From positions 1 to 64,000 of the forward strand of contig JABDHF010000004.1 of assembly GCA_013285595.1 (NCBI GenBank): a stretch of 64,000 nucleotides of DNA, written 5' to 3'. This DNA is from Bacteroidota bacterium (GTDB lineage Bacteria; Bacteroidota; Bacteroidia; Chitinophagales; Chitinophagaceae). This document shows, piece after piece, positions 9,296 to 19,027 of the stretch (positions are counted from its first letter, which is position 1; each line of letters starts with the position of its first letter). The notes beneath the pieces are model-generated. The model was not told the origin of the DNA. It did no database searches and saw only the letters and a program-made list of their open reading frames with translations. The position numbers and the translations under genes were made by a program.

Positions 9296-11146
9296 CTATT
9301 CTCCTACATTCAGGTGCATTACGGCACGCCTGTTTTCCATTCTTCCTTCTTCAGTATCGTTGCTTGCAGCAGGGGCGTTAGCGCCATGGCCTACCACCTT
9401 TATTCTCTTGGCATTGATACCCAGTTTCACCAGGTGTGCTTTTACTGCATTGGCACGTTTTAGAGAAAGGGCCTTGTTGTAGTTAACCTTACCCGTAATA
9501 TCAGTGTAGCCATCTACAATAATGTAAGAAGACTTGTCTTCATTCAGCAACTTTACTGCTTCGTCCAGCACTGGGTAAGATGAGTGATGGATCACCGTCT
9601 TGTTTGTTTCAAACAATATTGGGGTAGATACCTTTGTCTCTTCTACTACAGGTGGTTTTGGCGGATAAGGACAACCATGATTATCTGCCGGGCCGGCTAC
9701 CGTTGGGCACTGGTCTTCGTTATCAGGTATACCATCGCCATCTGTATCAGGGCAGCCGTGGAACTGGGCAAGGCCTGCTTTATCAGGGCAAAGGTCATCT
9801 TTGTCTATTATGCCATCGCCGTCCCTGTCGGGGCAGCCATGATATTGTGCCGGGCCTGGCGCATACGGACAAGCGTCTTCTTTATCAGGTATGCCATCGC
9901 CATCGCTATCAGGGCAGCCATGGAACTTCATGATACCCGGTACTTTTACACAAGAATCTTCATTGTCTGGTATGCCATCGCCATCTGTATCAGGGCAGCC
10001 GTGAAATTGTGACAGGCCGTATACATGAGGGCACCAGTCGTCTTTGTCAGGTATACCGTCACCATCACTGTCTTTAGCTTTACCAAAGAAGAAGCGCAGG
10101 CCAAGGTTGATACCATAAGACTGGCTGTTGACAGCCGATGCGGTATTTTGCACAGAGCTGTATTCACCGGCCTTATTAGTAAGCATATAGCTGCTGTTAG
10201 TGGTATTCTTAAATGGCTGGTACAGGTAGTAAACGCCTACATTAAGCGCCACCATATCAGAGAAATAATAGTTAACCGATGGTTGCACCAGGAAGCCCAC
10301 AGAACCCGTCATATAAGAAACAGACCCTGAATTATTGTTTGGCTTTACACCCAGGCCTACATTATAGCCATTGTTGCGCAGCTTACTAAAATAGTCCTGA
10401 ATTGTTGGGTACACATCGCTCGCCACATAAGCGTTCTTGGTATAAAACACGTCGTTCGAATTTGGAGTTGCAGACGCATCATACGTTGTAGGAAGGCCGT
10501 TTTTGCCTTGCGTACCCTGGGTATACTTATATATCGCCTCATAGTCAAAAGAAGCCTTGGAAGAATAAGCATTACGTTCCTGCAGGTTAATGAGTACACC
10601 CGCGTCAGCAGCAAAGCCAAATCTCTTTGAGAACCTTGTTTTATACTTCAGCACTATAGGTATGTTCATATTAGTGATCGTAATGTCCTCTTTTATTGGC
10701 CCGTTAGAGGTGATCAACTGGCGATATGTGTTTCCCTGGTTATCAGTAGCCTGGTATTCTACATGAAAGGGAGTAGTTGTACTCAGTTGCCCCTGCTGCC
10801 CCAGGTACATAAAGCCTGCCCCAAAGCCAAAGTGCCGCTTCTTTCCAAGAAAATACCCTATCTGCGCGTCAAAGCCAAAGCTGTGGCTTGTAGCAAACTT
10901 TAGGTTACCACCTGTATTGCTTACGTCAGCTATGCTGTTGTTATAATTAGCGAGCGAGCTATGGGTAGTATAGTCTTGTGTTAGTCCCCCGGCCAAAAAG
11001 TTTACATCCAGCACCCACCTCATCAGCAGGCTGTCTTTAGTATACTTGCGGTGCCCATTGTTAGAGTAGCCTTGCGCTCCCGGTGTTTGTGCCATAGCTG
11101 CTAGTGCGCTGCTGGCTGCTATCAACAGTAAAAATACTTTTTTCAT
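9296..11146 (-). CDS. OmpA family outer-membrane protein with TSP type-3 repeats
   Basis: The 616-residue protein starts with a signal peptide (MKKVFLLLIAASSALAAMAQ). Residues about 30-365 look like an outer-membrane beta-barrel (alternating hydrophobic strands, 'GLRFFFGK' at its end). About 370-500 hold five Ca-binding thrombospondin type-3 repeats (DxDGDGIPDxxDxCP...HGCP). About 510-616 form an OmpA C-terminal peptidoglycan-binding domain with YTDITGKVNYNKALSLKRA and GANAPAASNDTEEGRMENRR. It should span the outer membrane and grip the cell wall. The gene starts 26 bases after the stop codon of the large T9SS cargo upstream, so the two are probably one transcript ending at the 9241-9278 hairpin. 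Proteins of this layout are common in Bacteroidota, and some are tied to gliding or T9SS attachment; that role here is inferred from position only. Confidence 0.9.
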   Translation of the reverse strand: MKKVFLLLIAASSALAAMAQTPGAQGYSNNGHRKYTKDSLLMRWVLDVNFLAGGLTQDYTTHSSLANYNNSIADVSNTGGNLKFATSHSFGFDAQIGYFLGKKRHFGFGAGFMYLGQQGQLSTTTPFHVEYQATDNQGNTYRQLITSNGPIKEDITITNMNIPIVLKYKTRFSKRFGFAADAGVLINLQERNAYSSKASFDYEAIYKYTQGTQGKNGLPTTYDASATPNSNDVFYTKNAYVASDVYPTIQDYFSKLRNNGYNVGLGVKPNNNSGSVSYMTGSVGFLVQPSVNYYFSDMVALNVGVYYLYQPFKNTTNSSYMLTNKAGEYSSVQNTASAVNSQSYGINLGLRFFFGKAKDSDGDGIPDKDDWCPHVYGLSQFHGCPDTDGDGIPDNEDSCVKVPGIMKFHGCPDSDGDGIPDKEDACPYAPGPAQYHGCPDRDGDGIIDKDDLCPDKAGLAQFHGCPDTDGDGIPDNEDQCPTVAGPADNHGCPYPPKPPVVEETKVSTPILFETNKTVIHHSSYPVLDEAVKLLNEDKSSYIIVDGYTDITGKVNYNKALSLKRANAVKAHLVKLGINAKRIKVVGHGANAPAASNDTEEGRMENRRAVMHLNVGE

Positions 11147-11172
11147 CGTTTAGGTTTTTAGTGCTGAGTGTT

Positions 11173-14100
11173 TTAGTTTTTAATGAACCTTGTTGCCCCT
11201 AATTTCACGCCATTGCTGTAGCAATCTACCAGGTAGCAACCGGCCGGCAGACTAGCTACGCTGATCTGTGCTTTATGATCCGTTGCCAGTGTAGTGCTTA
11301 CTTTTTGCCCCAGCATATTCAGCACTTCTACTTCAATGCTGCCGGCAGCCGTAGTGTTTACATCCACATTGATCATATTGCTTGCAGGGTTCGGGTAAAC
11401 CTTTATGTCAGCATGCTCACCTTCATTTATATTAGTGATGCCTGTAGGTGCATTGTAGTATGACTTCTGCATACAGCCATCGTGATTAGTGATCACCCAG
11501 TAATACCTGTTATTAAAGTCGGGGCCGCTGATAAAATATGTCTGGTTAACTTCTCCTTCTACCAGGGTAGAATCAAGTGTGTGTGCATCGTCATAACCCC
11601 ATTGATAGTTGTCTACATTATTTTGCAGGCAGGAGAACTGCCCGTTGTAGTAGATCACTTCCGGCATATCAGCTGTGCTTCCGCTTACATTCACTGTATA
11701 AGTGCTGCTGCTGGTACATGCAAAGCCTGCAAGGTTTGCATTGAGCGTTATCACAGATGTACCCTGTGTAGGGAAGCTGACAAGTATATATTGTTTATCA
11801 GTACCGGTTGCCCAGATAGTTGCATTCTGTGCGCTCCAGCTATATTGCTGTCCTGCAGGCGCAGGTGTGCTGGTACCAAAATTCTGCAGGCGTGTGTTCG
11901 AACAAACCGCCGCCGGTGAATGGGTAGTGATCTGTGCTACAGGCGGCGCCGGATTTACGGTAACGTTGAGCACCTGTATGTGAGTACAGCCATTTGCTGT
12001 TAAAGTGAATACATACATAGTTTGCAGAGGCGCCATTGCGGTGTCTGTAAGTACCTCGCTGATCACGTTGTTCGATCCCGAATTGGTTGCTGATAGAATA
12101 CCGGCAACATGCGGGCGTACCCATGTGTAAGTAGTTCCAAATACGCGGCCGGAGTCGATTGGCACATAACGGAACGTAGCGCCGCTGCATACGCTCTCAG
12201 TAAACGCCGATGATAATGTAGGGATAGGATGTACTTCTACCGTTACATCCTGGGTATTACTGCAGCCATTCGCTGTAAGCGTATAGTCGTATGTAACGGT
12301 AACGTTAGAATTGCTTGTATTGTACAACGTATCTGAAATGCTGCCTGTACCGCTGGCAGCCGGGAGAGCTATACCCAGCACAAACGGCCGTACCCATGCA
12401 TAAGTAGTGCCTGTAGTAGCGCTTGCAGGGGTATAGTTAAACAGGGCGCTGTCGCAAATGCCTGTTGCAGTAAGCGCAGAGGTCAGCACTGGCTTAGGAT
12501 TAACCGTAACATTTATGTTCTCTGTATTTATACAGCCATATGCCTTCAGCGTGTCTACATACACTACACTTATCGGGTCCACAGCAGTGTTTATAAGAGT
12601 CTCCATAATAGTGTCGCCACCGCTTGCTGCCATGTTGCTGATGCCGGTAATCGCAGCTCTGCTCCATGAGAACGTAGTAACATCCACATTGCTTGCAGGT
12701 ACATAAGTAAACGCTGTATTGCTGCATATAGCCGGAGGAGTGGTATTGGTAGTTAATACAGGTAAAGGGTTAACTGTCACAGTTATGCTTTCCGTATTGC
12801 TGCAGCGGAATGCCGTGATCGTATCTATATAGATCACAGTTACAGGCAGGTTTGTAGTATTTACCAGCCTTTCGTTGATCACTCCGCTACCACTGCCATC
12901 CATGTTCGATATTCCCAATACAGCTGCCCTGCTCCACGTAAATGTAGCAGAAGGAGTGCTGCTGATAGAAGTATAACTAAACAGTGCACTGTCGCAAACA
13001 GTGGCAGTAAGTGTGCTCGTCAGTACTGGTGTCGGGCTTACCAGCACCTTTACGTCTTGTGTATCTACACAGCTACTTGCTTCCAGTGCATATACATAGG
13101 TTACCTGTACCTGGTTAGGCGTTGTGTTTATCAGTGTTTCATCTATATCTGTGCCACCTGTTGTAGAGCTGTTGCTAATGCCGGCTACACTATCGCGGCT
13201 CCAGCTAAAGTTTGTTCCTGTCGTTGCGCTGGTAGCGGTATAGGTAAATGGTGTATTGTTACAAACAGAGGGGGCTACAAGCAAGCTGTTCAAAGTAGGC
13301 GTAGGATTTACCTTTATAGTAAAGCTGTTTGAAGTACCCGGGCAACCATTTGCCGATGCCGTAACCGTTATAGAACTTGTAACAGAAAAAGAACTGTCGT
13401 TGGTTGCCGTAAAAGAAGGGATACTGTCTGTACCGCTCGATGCCAGGCCAATAGTAGTATCAGCATTAACCCACGTATAAGTAGACCCCGCTACTGAGGA
13501 GGTAAATATTACGCTCGCAGTAGGTAGTCCGTTACAAACTATCTGGTTATCTGATGGGCCAGGGTTAGGAGTTGGGTTTACCGTGATGCTAAAGGTCTGC
13601 GTAGCGCCGCTGCAACCATCAGCTACAGGTGTTACCACAATAGTTGCTACAATGATAGTATCATCACCGTTAGTAGCCGTAAATGCATCTATATTTCCCG
13701 TTCCCGATGCTGCAAGGCCTATTGCCGGCTTATTATTTATCCAGTTATACGATGTAGCGTCTACGCCCGATCCGCCAAACGTAACCGCAGTGGTTGCTAT
13801 CCCGTTACACACTGTCTGGCTGCCTATTGGCGACACACTAGGTGTTGGCTTCACAGTTATTGTAAACGACATCGCATCGCCGGTGCAGGTACTTGTAGCG
13901 GGAATAACTGTGATCGTTGCTGTTACGGCCGTATCTGCCGGGTTAAGCGCCTGGAAAGAACGAATGCTATCTACACCACTTGCAGCTGGGAGCCCAATGC
14001 TAAAAGTATCACTGGTCCAGCTAAATGTAGTACCGGGTATAGTATCTGTAAAATATATTATATTGGTCAAACTTCCGTTGCATACCGGCGATACACTTAC

Positions 14101-15531
14101 CTGGTCTGCATAAGGTACCGGGTTCACTGTTTCAATTGCAGTTGCACTGCAACCATTAGCATTTGTATAGCTGATCGTCGCCGTGCCGGCGCCCACGGTG
14201 AAAAGAGTTCCTGAAGGGTCTATTGTTGCCACAGATACGTTGCCACTGCTCCAGGTGCCACCAGAATCGCCATCGGTCAAAGGAGTGCTGGCTCCTGCAC
14301 AAAGGAATCCTGTACCAATAATGCCTGCTGGTAAAGGATTTACAGTAACGTATATTGTAGTTGTTGTACTTGCGCCTAATTCATTCAAAACCGTTACAGA
14401 AAAAGTGTCATTGCCGGTAAAGCCCGGATTTGGAGTATATGTAACGCCAGAAGGTGTTAATGTATCTCCGGTATATATCCCAGTCGTGGGTAAGTTTAGT
14501 AGACCATTTGCTGGCGCTAAAGTCGTCATCCAGACTTCCGTTTCACCGGGAGTACTATCAGTTATTGCAAGTAGCCCGCTTATATCCAAAGAAGTATTTG
14601 AACACGCAGAAACACTCTGCGGACTGCCATGTATATAGGTAGGTGGGTAAACAACAGAGATAGTTACAATACCATTGCCTGTATTGCCCACACTATTTTG
14701 CTGAATAGCGCCGCCGTTAAAGGAGCCACCACCGCCACCTGACTGAAAGACACTTATAGCAGAAACAAGTTCGCCACCTGCCCCACCACCACTGTAGCCG
14801 CCACCGCCGCCGCCGCCTGCTTCACTGCAACGGCCCTGGCCACCGCCGCCACCGCCAAATCCACCATTCCCATCAAATGTTCCAGTTCCGCCAAAAACAC
14901 CACCTGCGCCACCACTTAACGGTGTAGCGCCACCACCGGCTGAACTACAAGTAATCGTACTGCCGGCATTTCCACTATTACCTGGCGATAGCCACCCGGT
15001 TCCACCACCGCCATAATCAGCCACAGCTGCACCAGGGGTTGTGGCTCCATGTCCCGCTATTCCAGCTCCATCAGGCATTGTATTTCCGGGTACACCATCA
15101 ATTGCCGTAGTAGCATCTACGCCATTTATCCCCGAGCTAAGAAAATTGTACCCCGCGCCGCCGCCGCCACCCGCAGCCAATAAAAGAGTATTGCTGGCAT
15201 CCCATATAAAAGTTCCGCCACCGCCGCCGGCGCAGAAAGCAACACTTGCAGGCTTTTGGCCTACCAACAGGTTTAATACCTGCCCTGGCGTTACTGCGAA
15301 AACACCTGACATTATAGCGCCATTGCCACCTGTAGCAGCAAAATCAGTAACATCACCACCAGCCGCTCCACTTCCGGATATGGAAATAAAAGTAACGCCT
15401 GCCGGAACGGTATACGTTTGTATTGCTCCGGTATAGTTAAATGTCGAATTCTGGGAGAAGGCATTAAACCCAATGCCTAAGAGAAAAAATGATAAAATAA
15501 ATAACTTTTGTACGTAGAATCTTGTCTTCAT
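11173..15531 (-). CDS. Large T9SS-exported protein with Gly-rich region and PKD/Ig-like repeats
   Basis: The chosen start gives 1,452 residues with a normal signal peptide (MKTRFYVQKLFILSFFLLGI, cleaved after AFSQ). A start 12 codons upstream would bury it. Residues about 80-300 are strongly glycine-rich (runs such as GGGGGG and GGGGGSFNGG). Then follow a cadherin/Big-like module, one WSSGN Ig repeat of the kind in the giant protein, and about ten PKD-like repeats (TFSWSR... / VTVNPxPxL). The end is a T9SS sorting domain (VYPNPASNMINVDVN ... LPAGCYLVDCY). It should be a surface or released adhesin. It is the upstream gene of a pair with the OmpA/TSP3 gene. Ligand unknown. Confidence 0.88.
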   Translation of the reverse strand: MKTRFYVQKLFILSFFLLGIGFNAFSQNSTFNYTGAIQTYTVPAGVTFISISGSGAAGGDVTDFAATGGNGAIMSGVFAVTPGQVLNLLVGQKPASVAFCAGGGGGTFIWDASNTLLLAAGGGGGAGYNFLSSGINGVDATTAIDGVPGNTMPDGAGIAGHGATTPGAAVADYGGGGTGWLSPGNSGNAGSTITCSSAGGGATPLSGGAGGVFGGTGTFDGNGGFGGGGGGQGRCSEAGGGGGGGYSGGGAGGELVSAISVFQSGGGGGSFNGGAIQQNSVGNTGNGIVTISVVYPPTYIHGSPQSVSACSNTSLDISGLLAITDSTPGETEVWMTTLAPANGLLNLPTTGIYTGDTLTPSGVTYTPNPGFTGNDTFSVTVLNELGASTTTTIYVTVNPLPAGIIGTGFLCAGASTPLTDGDSGGTWSSGNVSVATIDPSGTLFTVGAGTATISYTNANGCSATAIETVNPVPYADQVSVSPVCNGSLTNIIYFTDTIPGTTFSWTSDTFSIGLPAASGVDSIRSFQALNPADTAVTATITVIPATSTCTGDAMSFTITVKPTPSVSPIGSQTVCNGIATTAVTFGGSGVDATSYNWINNKPAIGLAASGTGNIDAFTATNGDDTIIVATIVVTPVADGCSGATQTFSITVNPTPNPGPSDNQIVCNGLPTASVIFTSSVAGSTYTWVNADTTIGLASSGTDSIPSFTATNDSSFSVTSSITVTASANGCPGTSNSFTIKVNPTPTLNSLLVAPSVCNNTPFTYTATSATTGTNFSWSRDSVAGISNSSTTGGTDIDETLINTTPNQVQVTYVYALEASSCVDTQDVKVLVSPTPVLTSTLTATVCDSALFSYTSISSTPSATFTWSRAAVLGISNMDGSGSGVINERLVNTTNLPVTVIYIDTITAFRCSNTESITVTVNPLPVLTTNTTPPAICSNTAFTYVPASNVDVTTFSWSRAAITGISNMAASGGDTIMETLINTAVDPISVVYVDTLKAYGCINTENINVTVNPKPVLTSALTATGICDSALFNYTPASATTGTTYAWVRPFVLGIALPAASGTGSISDTLYNTSNSNVTVTYDYTLTANGCSNTQDVTVEVHPIPTLSSAFTESVCSGATFRYVPIDSGRVFGTTYTWVRPHVAGILSATNSGSNNVISEVLTDTAMAPLQTMYVFTLTANGCTHIQVLNVTVNPAPPVAQITTHSPAAVCSNTRLQNFGTSTPAPAGQQYSWSAQNATIWATGTDKQYILVSFPTQGTSVITLNANLAGFACTSSSTYTVNVSGSTADMPEVIYYNGQFSCLQNNVDNYQWGYDDAHTLDSTLVEGEVNQTYFISGPDFNNRYYWVITNHDGCMQKSYYNAPTGITNINEGEHADIKVYPNPASNMINVDVNTTAAGSIEVEVLNMLGQKVSTTLATDHKAQISVASLPAGCYLVDCYSNGVKLGATRFIKN

Positions 15532-15641
15532 AATGTATGGCTTTAAATCACGGCCGAAAGTACTCAAAAAACCGCATTTATTGCCCGATAACTGTTAATA
15601 TTTTTCAAAATCCGGCAGCCGGAAAGCTTATAATACAGGCA

Positions 15642-16376
15642 TTACAGGCCTTTCCATGCTATTATCTCCCTTCCATTAAGGTAGGGCACAACCGGGTGCA
15701 GGTTTGGTGTGGCGCAGTAGGCCATATCATGCTCCAGCCCGTACGCCGAAAGCCGCCTGTAGTGAGAGCTGTCCTTCAAAAAATCAATGAAATTTCCACC
15801 AGATTGGGCATACAGATGCTTTGCCGCCCGTGCACTGTCGCAATTGATCGTAAACGACTCCTGCACAGCATCAATAACTGCGCCGGCAAACAGCGTATCC
15901 TCAAGGTTAAACTTATCTTTCCACGATGCGCAGCCTAGCAGCACATTCTTGTTTTGGGCTGTCAAAAAATCGCAAATAGCCTGCAGATTCAGAAAAGACC
16001 CTATAACGATCACCGAAGCCCCTTGTACCATGTGCAATAGCCTTGTTCCGTTAGTGGTAGTCAGCACCAGCGTTTTATCTTTGACAAATGATGCCGGGTA
16101 TTCCAGTGGCGAATTGCCATATTGCAGCCCCTCGGCTATTTTCCCGTCGCGCTCCCCCGCCGTAATACTCCCTGGAATACTATTGCCCAGCGCAATACAC
16201 TCCGCGACCGACGCCACGGGTATCACACATTCTGCACCGTTATGCAATGCTGCCGTAATAGTAGAAGTAGCCCTGAAAATGTCTATAATAACAACTACCG
16301 AGCCCGCTGTATTATAAAGATGCAATAATGCAGGAGAAAGGCAAACTTCAAGGCTCGGTTTTTCTCCGTTCGTCAT
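15642..16376 (-). CDS. comB: 2-phosphosulfolactate phosphatase (ComB family)
   Basis: At 244 residues this is the normal size for ComB, a Mg-dependent phosphatase that converts 2-phosphosulfolactate to sulfolactate. Visible family features are the N-terminal VIIDIFRATSTITAAL segment, the GAECVIPVASV stretch, GERDGK...GLQYGNSP near residues 75-90, and TTTNGTRLL near residue 108. In archaea the enzyme serves coenzyme M synthesis; in bacteria sulfolactate has other uses. Here it lies just downstream of gldN but behind a terminator (16411-16440), so it probably has its own promoter. A link to sulfonolipids, which Bacteroidota make from cysteate, is possible but not shown. Confidence 0.85.
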   Translation of the reverse strand: MTNGEKPSLEVCLSPALLHLYNTAGSVVVIIDIFRATSTITAALHNGAECVIPVASVAECIALGNSIPGSITAGERDGKIAEGLQYGNSPLEYPASFVKDKTLVLTTTNGTRLLHMVQGASVIVIGSFLNLQAICDFLTAQNKNVLLGCASWKDKFNLEDTLFAGAVIDAVQESFTINCDSARAAKHLYAQSGGNFIDFLKDSSHYRRLSAYGLEHDMAYCATPNLHPVVPYLNGREIIAWKGL

Positions 16377-16410
16377 GTAGTAAAATTGTGCTGCAAGATA
16401 AATATTTATG

Positions 16411-16440
16411 AGAAAGCCCCCGTTTATCCGGAGGCTTTCT
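16411..16440 (-). terminator. Terminator of the gldKLMN operon
   Basis: On the minus strand agaaagcctccg and cgggggctttct (one G-U pair) form a stem with a 6-base loop, 28 bases past the gldN stop codon. Confidence 0.8.
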
Positions 16441-16467
16441 TGCGAAGATTATGTAGTCAGGTATTGA

Positions 16468-17376
16468 TTAGTATACCCACATATCATGTTCTTTGTTGAA
16501 TATTTCGTCGGCAGTGCGCTGGCTTTCATATAGCGACTCCATTGGAGACATGTTGTCTTTGAACTGCTGGTTTACGAATGGGCTGCTCACCTTAGTGATA
16601 CGGCTTGCAAACTGGCGGCTTTCAAAGAATTCATCCCATGTATAGCGCGCTACGTCGTTAAGCGGGTTGTACACTTCATATTGTGCGAGCAAACCACGGA
16701 TATCCGGGTAGAACAACCAGAACATCGCCTGCGAACCGCGGTAAACCCCGTCATCCCCAAAGATGTCCTTAACTGGCGCCAGCCCTATGATCCTAACAAC
16801 CATCTGCCCTTGGTTACGGTCAAATATCCAGTCTTCCTTGATCCTGTATTTAGTAATAGTTTCAGGGTTAAAGTCATGGTTAATGTACTTGGTAACTTCA
16901 GTTCCGCTTACAGGGTCAGTGATCACTTGCGTATCCACCTTTCCAGCCACCGATTCCATGATGTCATCCTTGGTCATGATAGTAGTAAAGCGGTCGTCAA
17001 AGCTCTTGTAAGCCTTGATCTTACCCCTCTTTATCGCATCTATCAGGATTTCTATGAACATACCACCACCTGTATTTTCATCTCCTGCATACCTGAACGC
17101 TATGTTCGGCTTTTCACGGGTATCTATTTCACGCCATACACGCTTCTTCCACAACACATCATCCGGACGGATGGGCTGCCATGGAATAGGCTGGCTGAGA
17201 TGGGGAACACGGTCCAATACCCCGTCGTTGGTACGGGAAGGAAGCCAGTCTTTATTTACAAATTGCTGGCTGCCGGGTAGCGGCGCATCAGATGCTCCGC
17301 CCTGGGCAAATGCAGCATTGCCTGCAAATAGTAATGCTGTTGCTAACGCTAATCTGTATGAATGCAGGATGGTCAT
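16468..17376 (-). CDS. gldN: Gliding motility / T9SS protein GldN
   Basis: A 302-residue periplasmic protein with signal peptide (MTILHSYRLALATALLFAGN, cleaved after AFAQ). Family features include DVLWKKRVWREIDTREKPN near residue 75, the DRFTTIMTKDDI segment, GSQAMFWLFYPDIRGLLAQYE near residues 215-235, and TWDEFFESRQFASRITKVS. GldN (PorN in Porphyromonas) forms a periplasmic ring with the lipoprotein GldK, part of the T9SS trans-envelope complex. It is the last gene of gldK-gldL-gldM-gldN, 25 bases after gldM, and is followed by a terminator. Confidence 0.95.
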   Translation of the reverse strand: MTILHSYRLALATALLFAGNAAFAQGGASDAPLPGSQQFVNKDWLPSRTNDGVLDRVPHLSQPIPWQPIRPDDVLWKKRVWREIDTREKPNIAFRYAGDENTGGGMFIEILIDAIKRGKIKAYKSFDDRFTTIMTKDDIMESVAGKVDTQVITDPVSGTEVTKYINHDFNPETITKYRIKEDWIFDRNQGQMVVRIIGLAPVKDIFGDDGVYRGSQAMFWLFYPDIRGLLAQYEVYNPLNDVARYTWDEFFESRQFASRITKVSSPFVNQQFKDNMSPMESLYESQRTADEIFNKEHDMWVY

Positions 17377-17401
17377 ATCCTTTGTTTTTTTGCTAAGTTA
17401 A

Positions 17402-18979
17402 TTAATTTAAAGACAAGTTAATAGCTCCCGGCAATGTTCTTGTTTGTCCGTCAGGCCCTACTGCTTTAATTTCTTCTATAAATACCCTGTCGCCTGCTCT
17501 TGCACGCTGCATTGCTTTCTGTATATCCTGGTTGTCTGTGAAACGGCAACCATTCCTGTTATTAACCACGTATGGGCCAAGGATATCTTTACCCTTAGGC
17601 AACGTCATGTACGAGAAGCTGACGATAGTAAATTTTGCATCGAAATCAAAGTTATCCAACCTTGCAGCTGGCGCTATCTGCGCCCTGAACAATGCTGCGC
17701 TTATACCGCCACTGGTAACGTTATTTACCGAAGCTATCGGGTTAGGTATACGCTTCACACGTATTGGCATACCGCCAACCTTCTTTACCGGGCCATCTTT
17801 TGTTTTCGCATTGATAGCCACATCTACATTTCCCGGCTTATCTACTCTTATCACATAGTGGCCTTTAGCGCCTGTTACAACTGCACCAGGTATGCTCAGC
17901 GATACATCTTCTACAGAGTAACCCGCAGCCGCAACAGTAACCGGATTGTCAACCCCAATATAAAACACGTTCATCTTATCAAGCTGCATAGATGCGCCTG
18001 TAGTACCTACCATGTACTCAAATTTCCATTCTCTTGATACCGGGCCGCTTTCTGTTTGTAATTCTATTCTTCCTCTTACAGTCTGCAAGCCAGTGCCATG
18101 TGCCACGGTTTCCCATGGTATGATACCATTTATAGCAGGTTTTGTACTACCCCCGCCAGAAAGGCCTTTGATCTCTGGTTTTTGTGCTTTATTGAAAGCT
18201 GCGAGCAAGATCGATGCTTCTACCTTATCACCTTCCAGTGCATAGCTTGTTTTTGGTACGGCAACAGCACCGATGGTATCAAACTTGATATCTTTCAAGT
18301 GAGCCTCTTCAAATAGCCTGTTAAGTACTAAGGCTTCACTGCTGCGCACGTCATTCTGGTACTTTGAGAATAGGGCTAATGCTGCAATCGACGGCATGTG
18401 CTCAAAATTCTCAACACTCCAGTCACCGGTAGGGTTGTGATCATTTTTTCTTGATGGAACAACTCTCAAAGGCATCAGTGGACTTATTGCAGCGGTATCT
18501 TGCGGGCGAACAGCTTCTAATAGAAATTGCCTTAAGCTACTGATCCTCTGTTTTAACTCATCCCCTCCTTTCTTTTCTACAAGCAATAATGTAGTCGCAT
18601 CTATATTATCTGGCCTGGCTGGCAACGCTTTTTCGTCTTCGTCACCTTCTTTATTATAACCACCGGCTTCTACAATTATCTTTTTCTTCCAGCTATTAAG
18701 GTATGCCACCATGTCATCGGCCTGCTTCACTACTTCATCTGCTTTTTCACGATATGGCTTTACTTTTTCTGCCTGTCCGGGAGCTTTTTCATTCTCCTTT
18801 ATGGCGTTATAAACATCGGTATTCTTCTGATCTATTGACACATTCGATTTGTCAATACTCAGGCTCAACGTTTGAAACGCGTGGAGGATCTCATTAGATA
18901 CATTTAGGGCCAGCAGGGCTGTCAACACCAGGTACATCAGGTTGATCATTATCTGCCGCGGCTCTTTAGGTATAGACAT
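17402..18979 (-). CDS. gldM: Gliding motility / T9SS motor protein GldM
   Basis: The 525-residue protein begins MSIPKEPRQIMINLMYLVLT, the family's hallmark N-terminus with a single inner-membrane helix (about residues 9-28). Arg8 precedes the helix where the GldM Arg that interacts with the GldL Glu lies in other species. The remaining ~490 residues form the elongated periplasmic part, ending in 'FYIGVDNPVTVAAAGYS' and later domains and 'PKGKDILGPYVVNNRNGCRF'. GldL and GldM form the proton-driven rotary motor that powers type IX secretion and gliding. The gene is 48 bases after gldL and 25 before gldN. Confidence 0.96.
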   Translation of the reverse strand: MSIPKEPRQIMINLMYLVLTALLALNVSNEILHAFQTLSLSIDKSNVSIDQKNTDVYNAIKENEKAPGQAEKVKPYREKADEVVKQADDMVAYLNSWKKKIIVEAGGYNKEGDEDEKALPARPDNIDATTLLLVEKKGGDELKQRISSLRQFLLEAVRPQDTAAISPLMPLRVVPSRKNDHNPTGDWSVENFEHMPSIAALALFSKYQNDVRSSEALVLNRLFEEAHLKDIKFDTIGAVAVPKTSYALEGDKVEASILLAAFNKAQKPEIKGLSGGGSTKPAINGIIPWETVAHGTGLQTVRGRIELQTESGPVSREWKFEYMVGTTGASMQLDKMNVFYIGVDNPVTVAAAGYSVEDVSLSIPGAVVTGAKGHYVIRVDKPGNVDVAINAKTKDGPVKKVGGMPIRVKRIPNPIASVNNVTSGGISAALFRAQIAPAARLDNFDFDAKFTIVSFSYMTLPKGKDILGPYVVNNRNGCRFTDNQDIQKAMQRARAGDRVFIEEIKAVGPDGQTRTLPGAINLSLN

Positions 18980-19027
18980 TATTTAGCTTTTACTATTAAG
19001 TAATTATTTTTCTTGTGTACTTTTTAC

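Noticed and set aside
15532-15567. Upstream 12-codon extension of the large T9SS cargo
   Set aside because: It would push the signal peptide inside the protein; similar extensions of gldK, gldL, HU, AHSA1 and groES were dropped for the same kind of reason.
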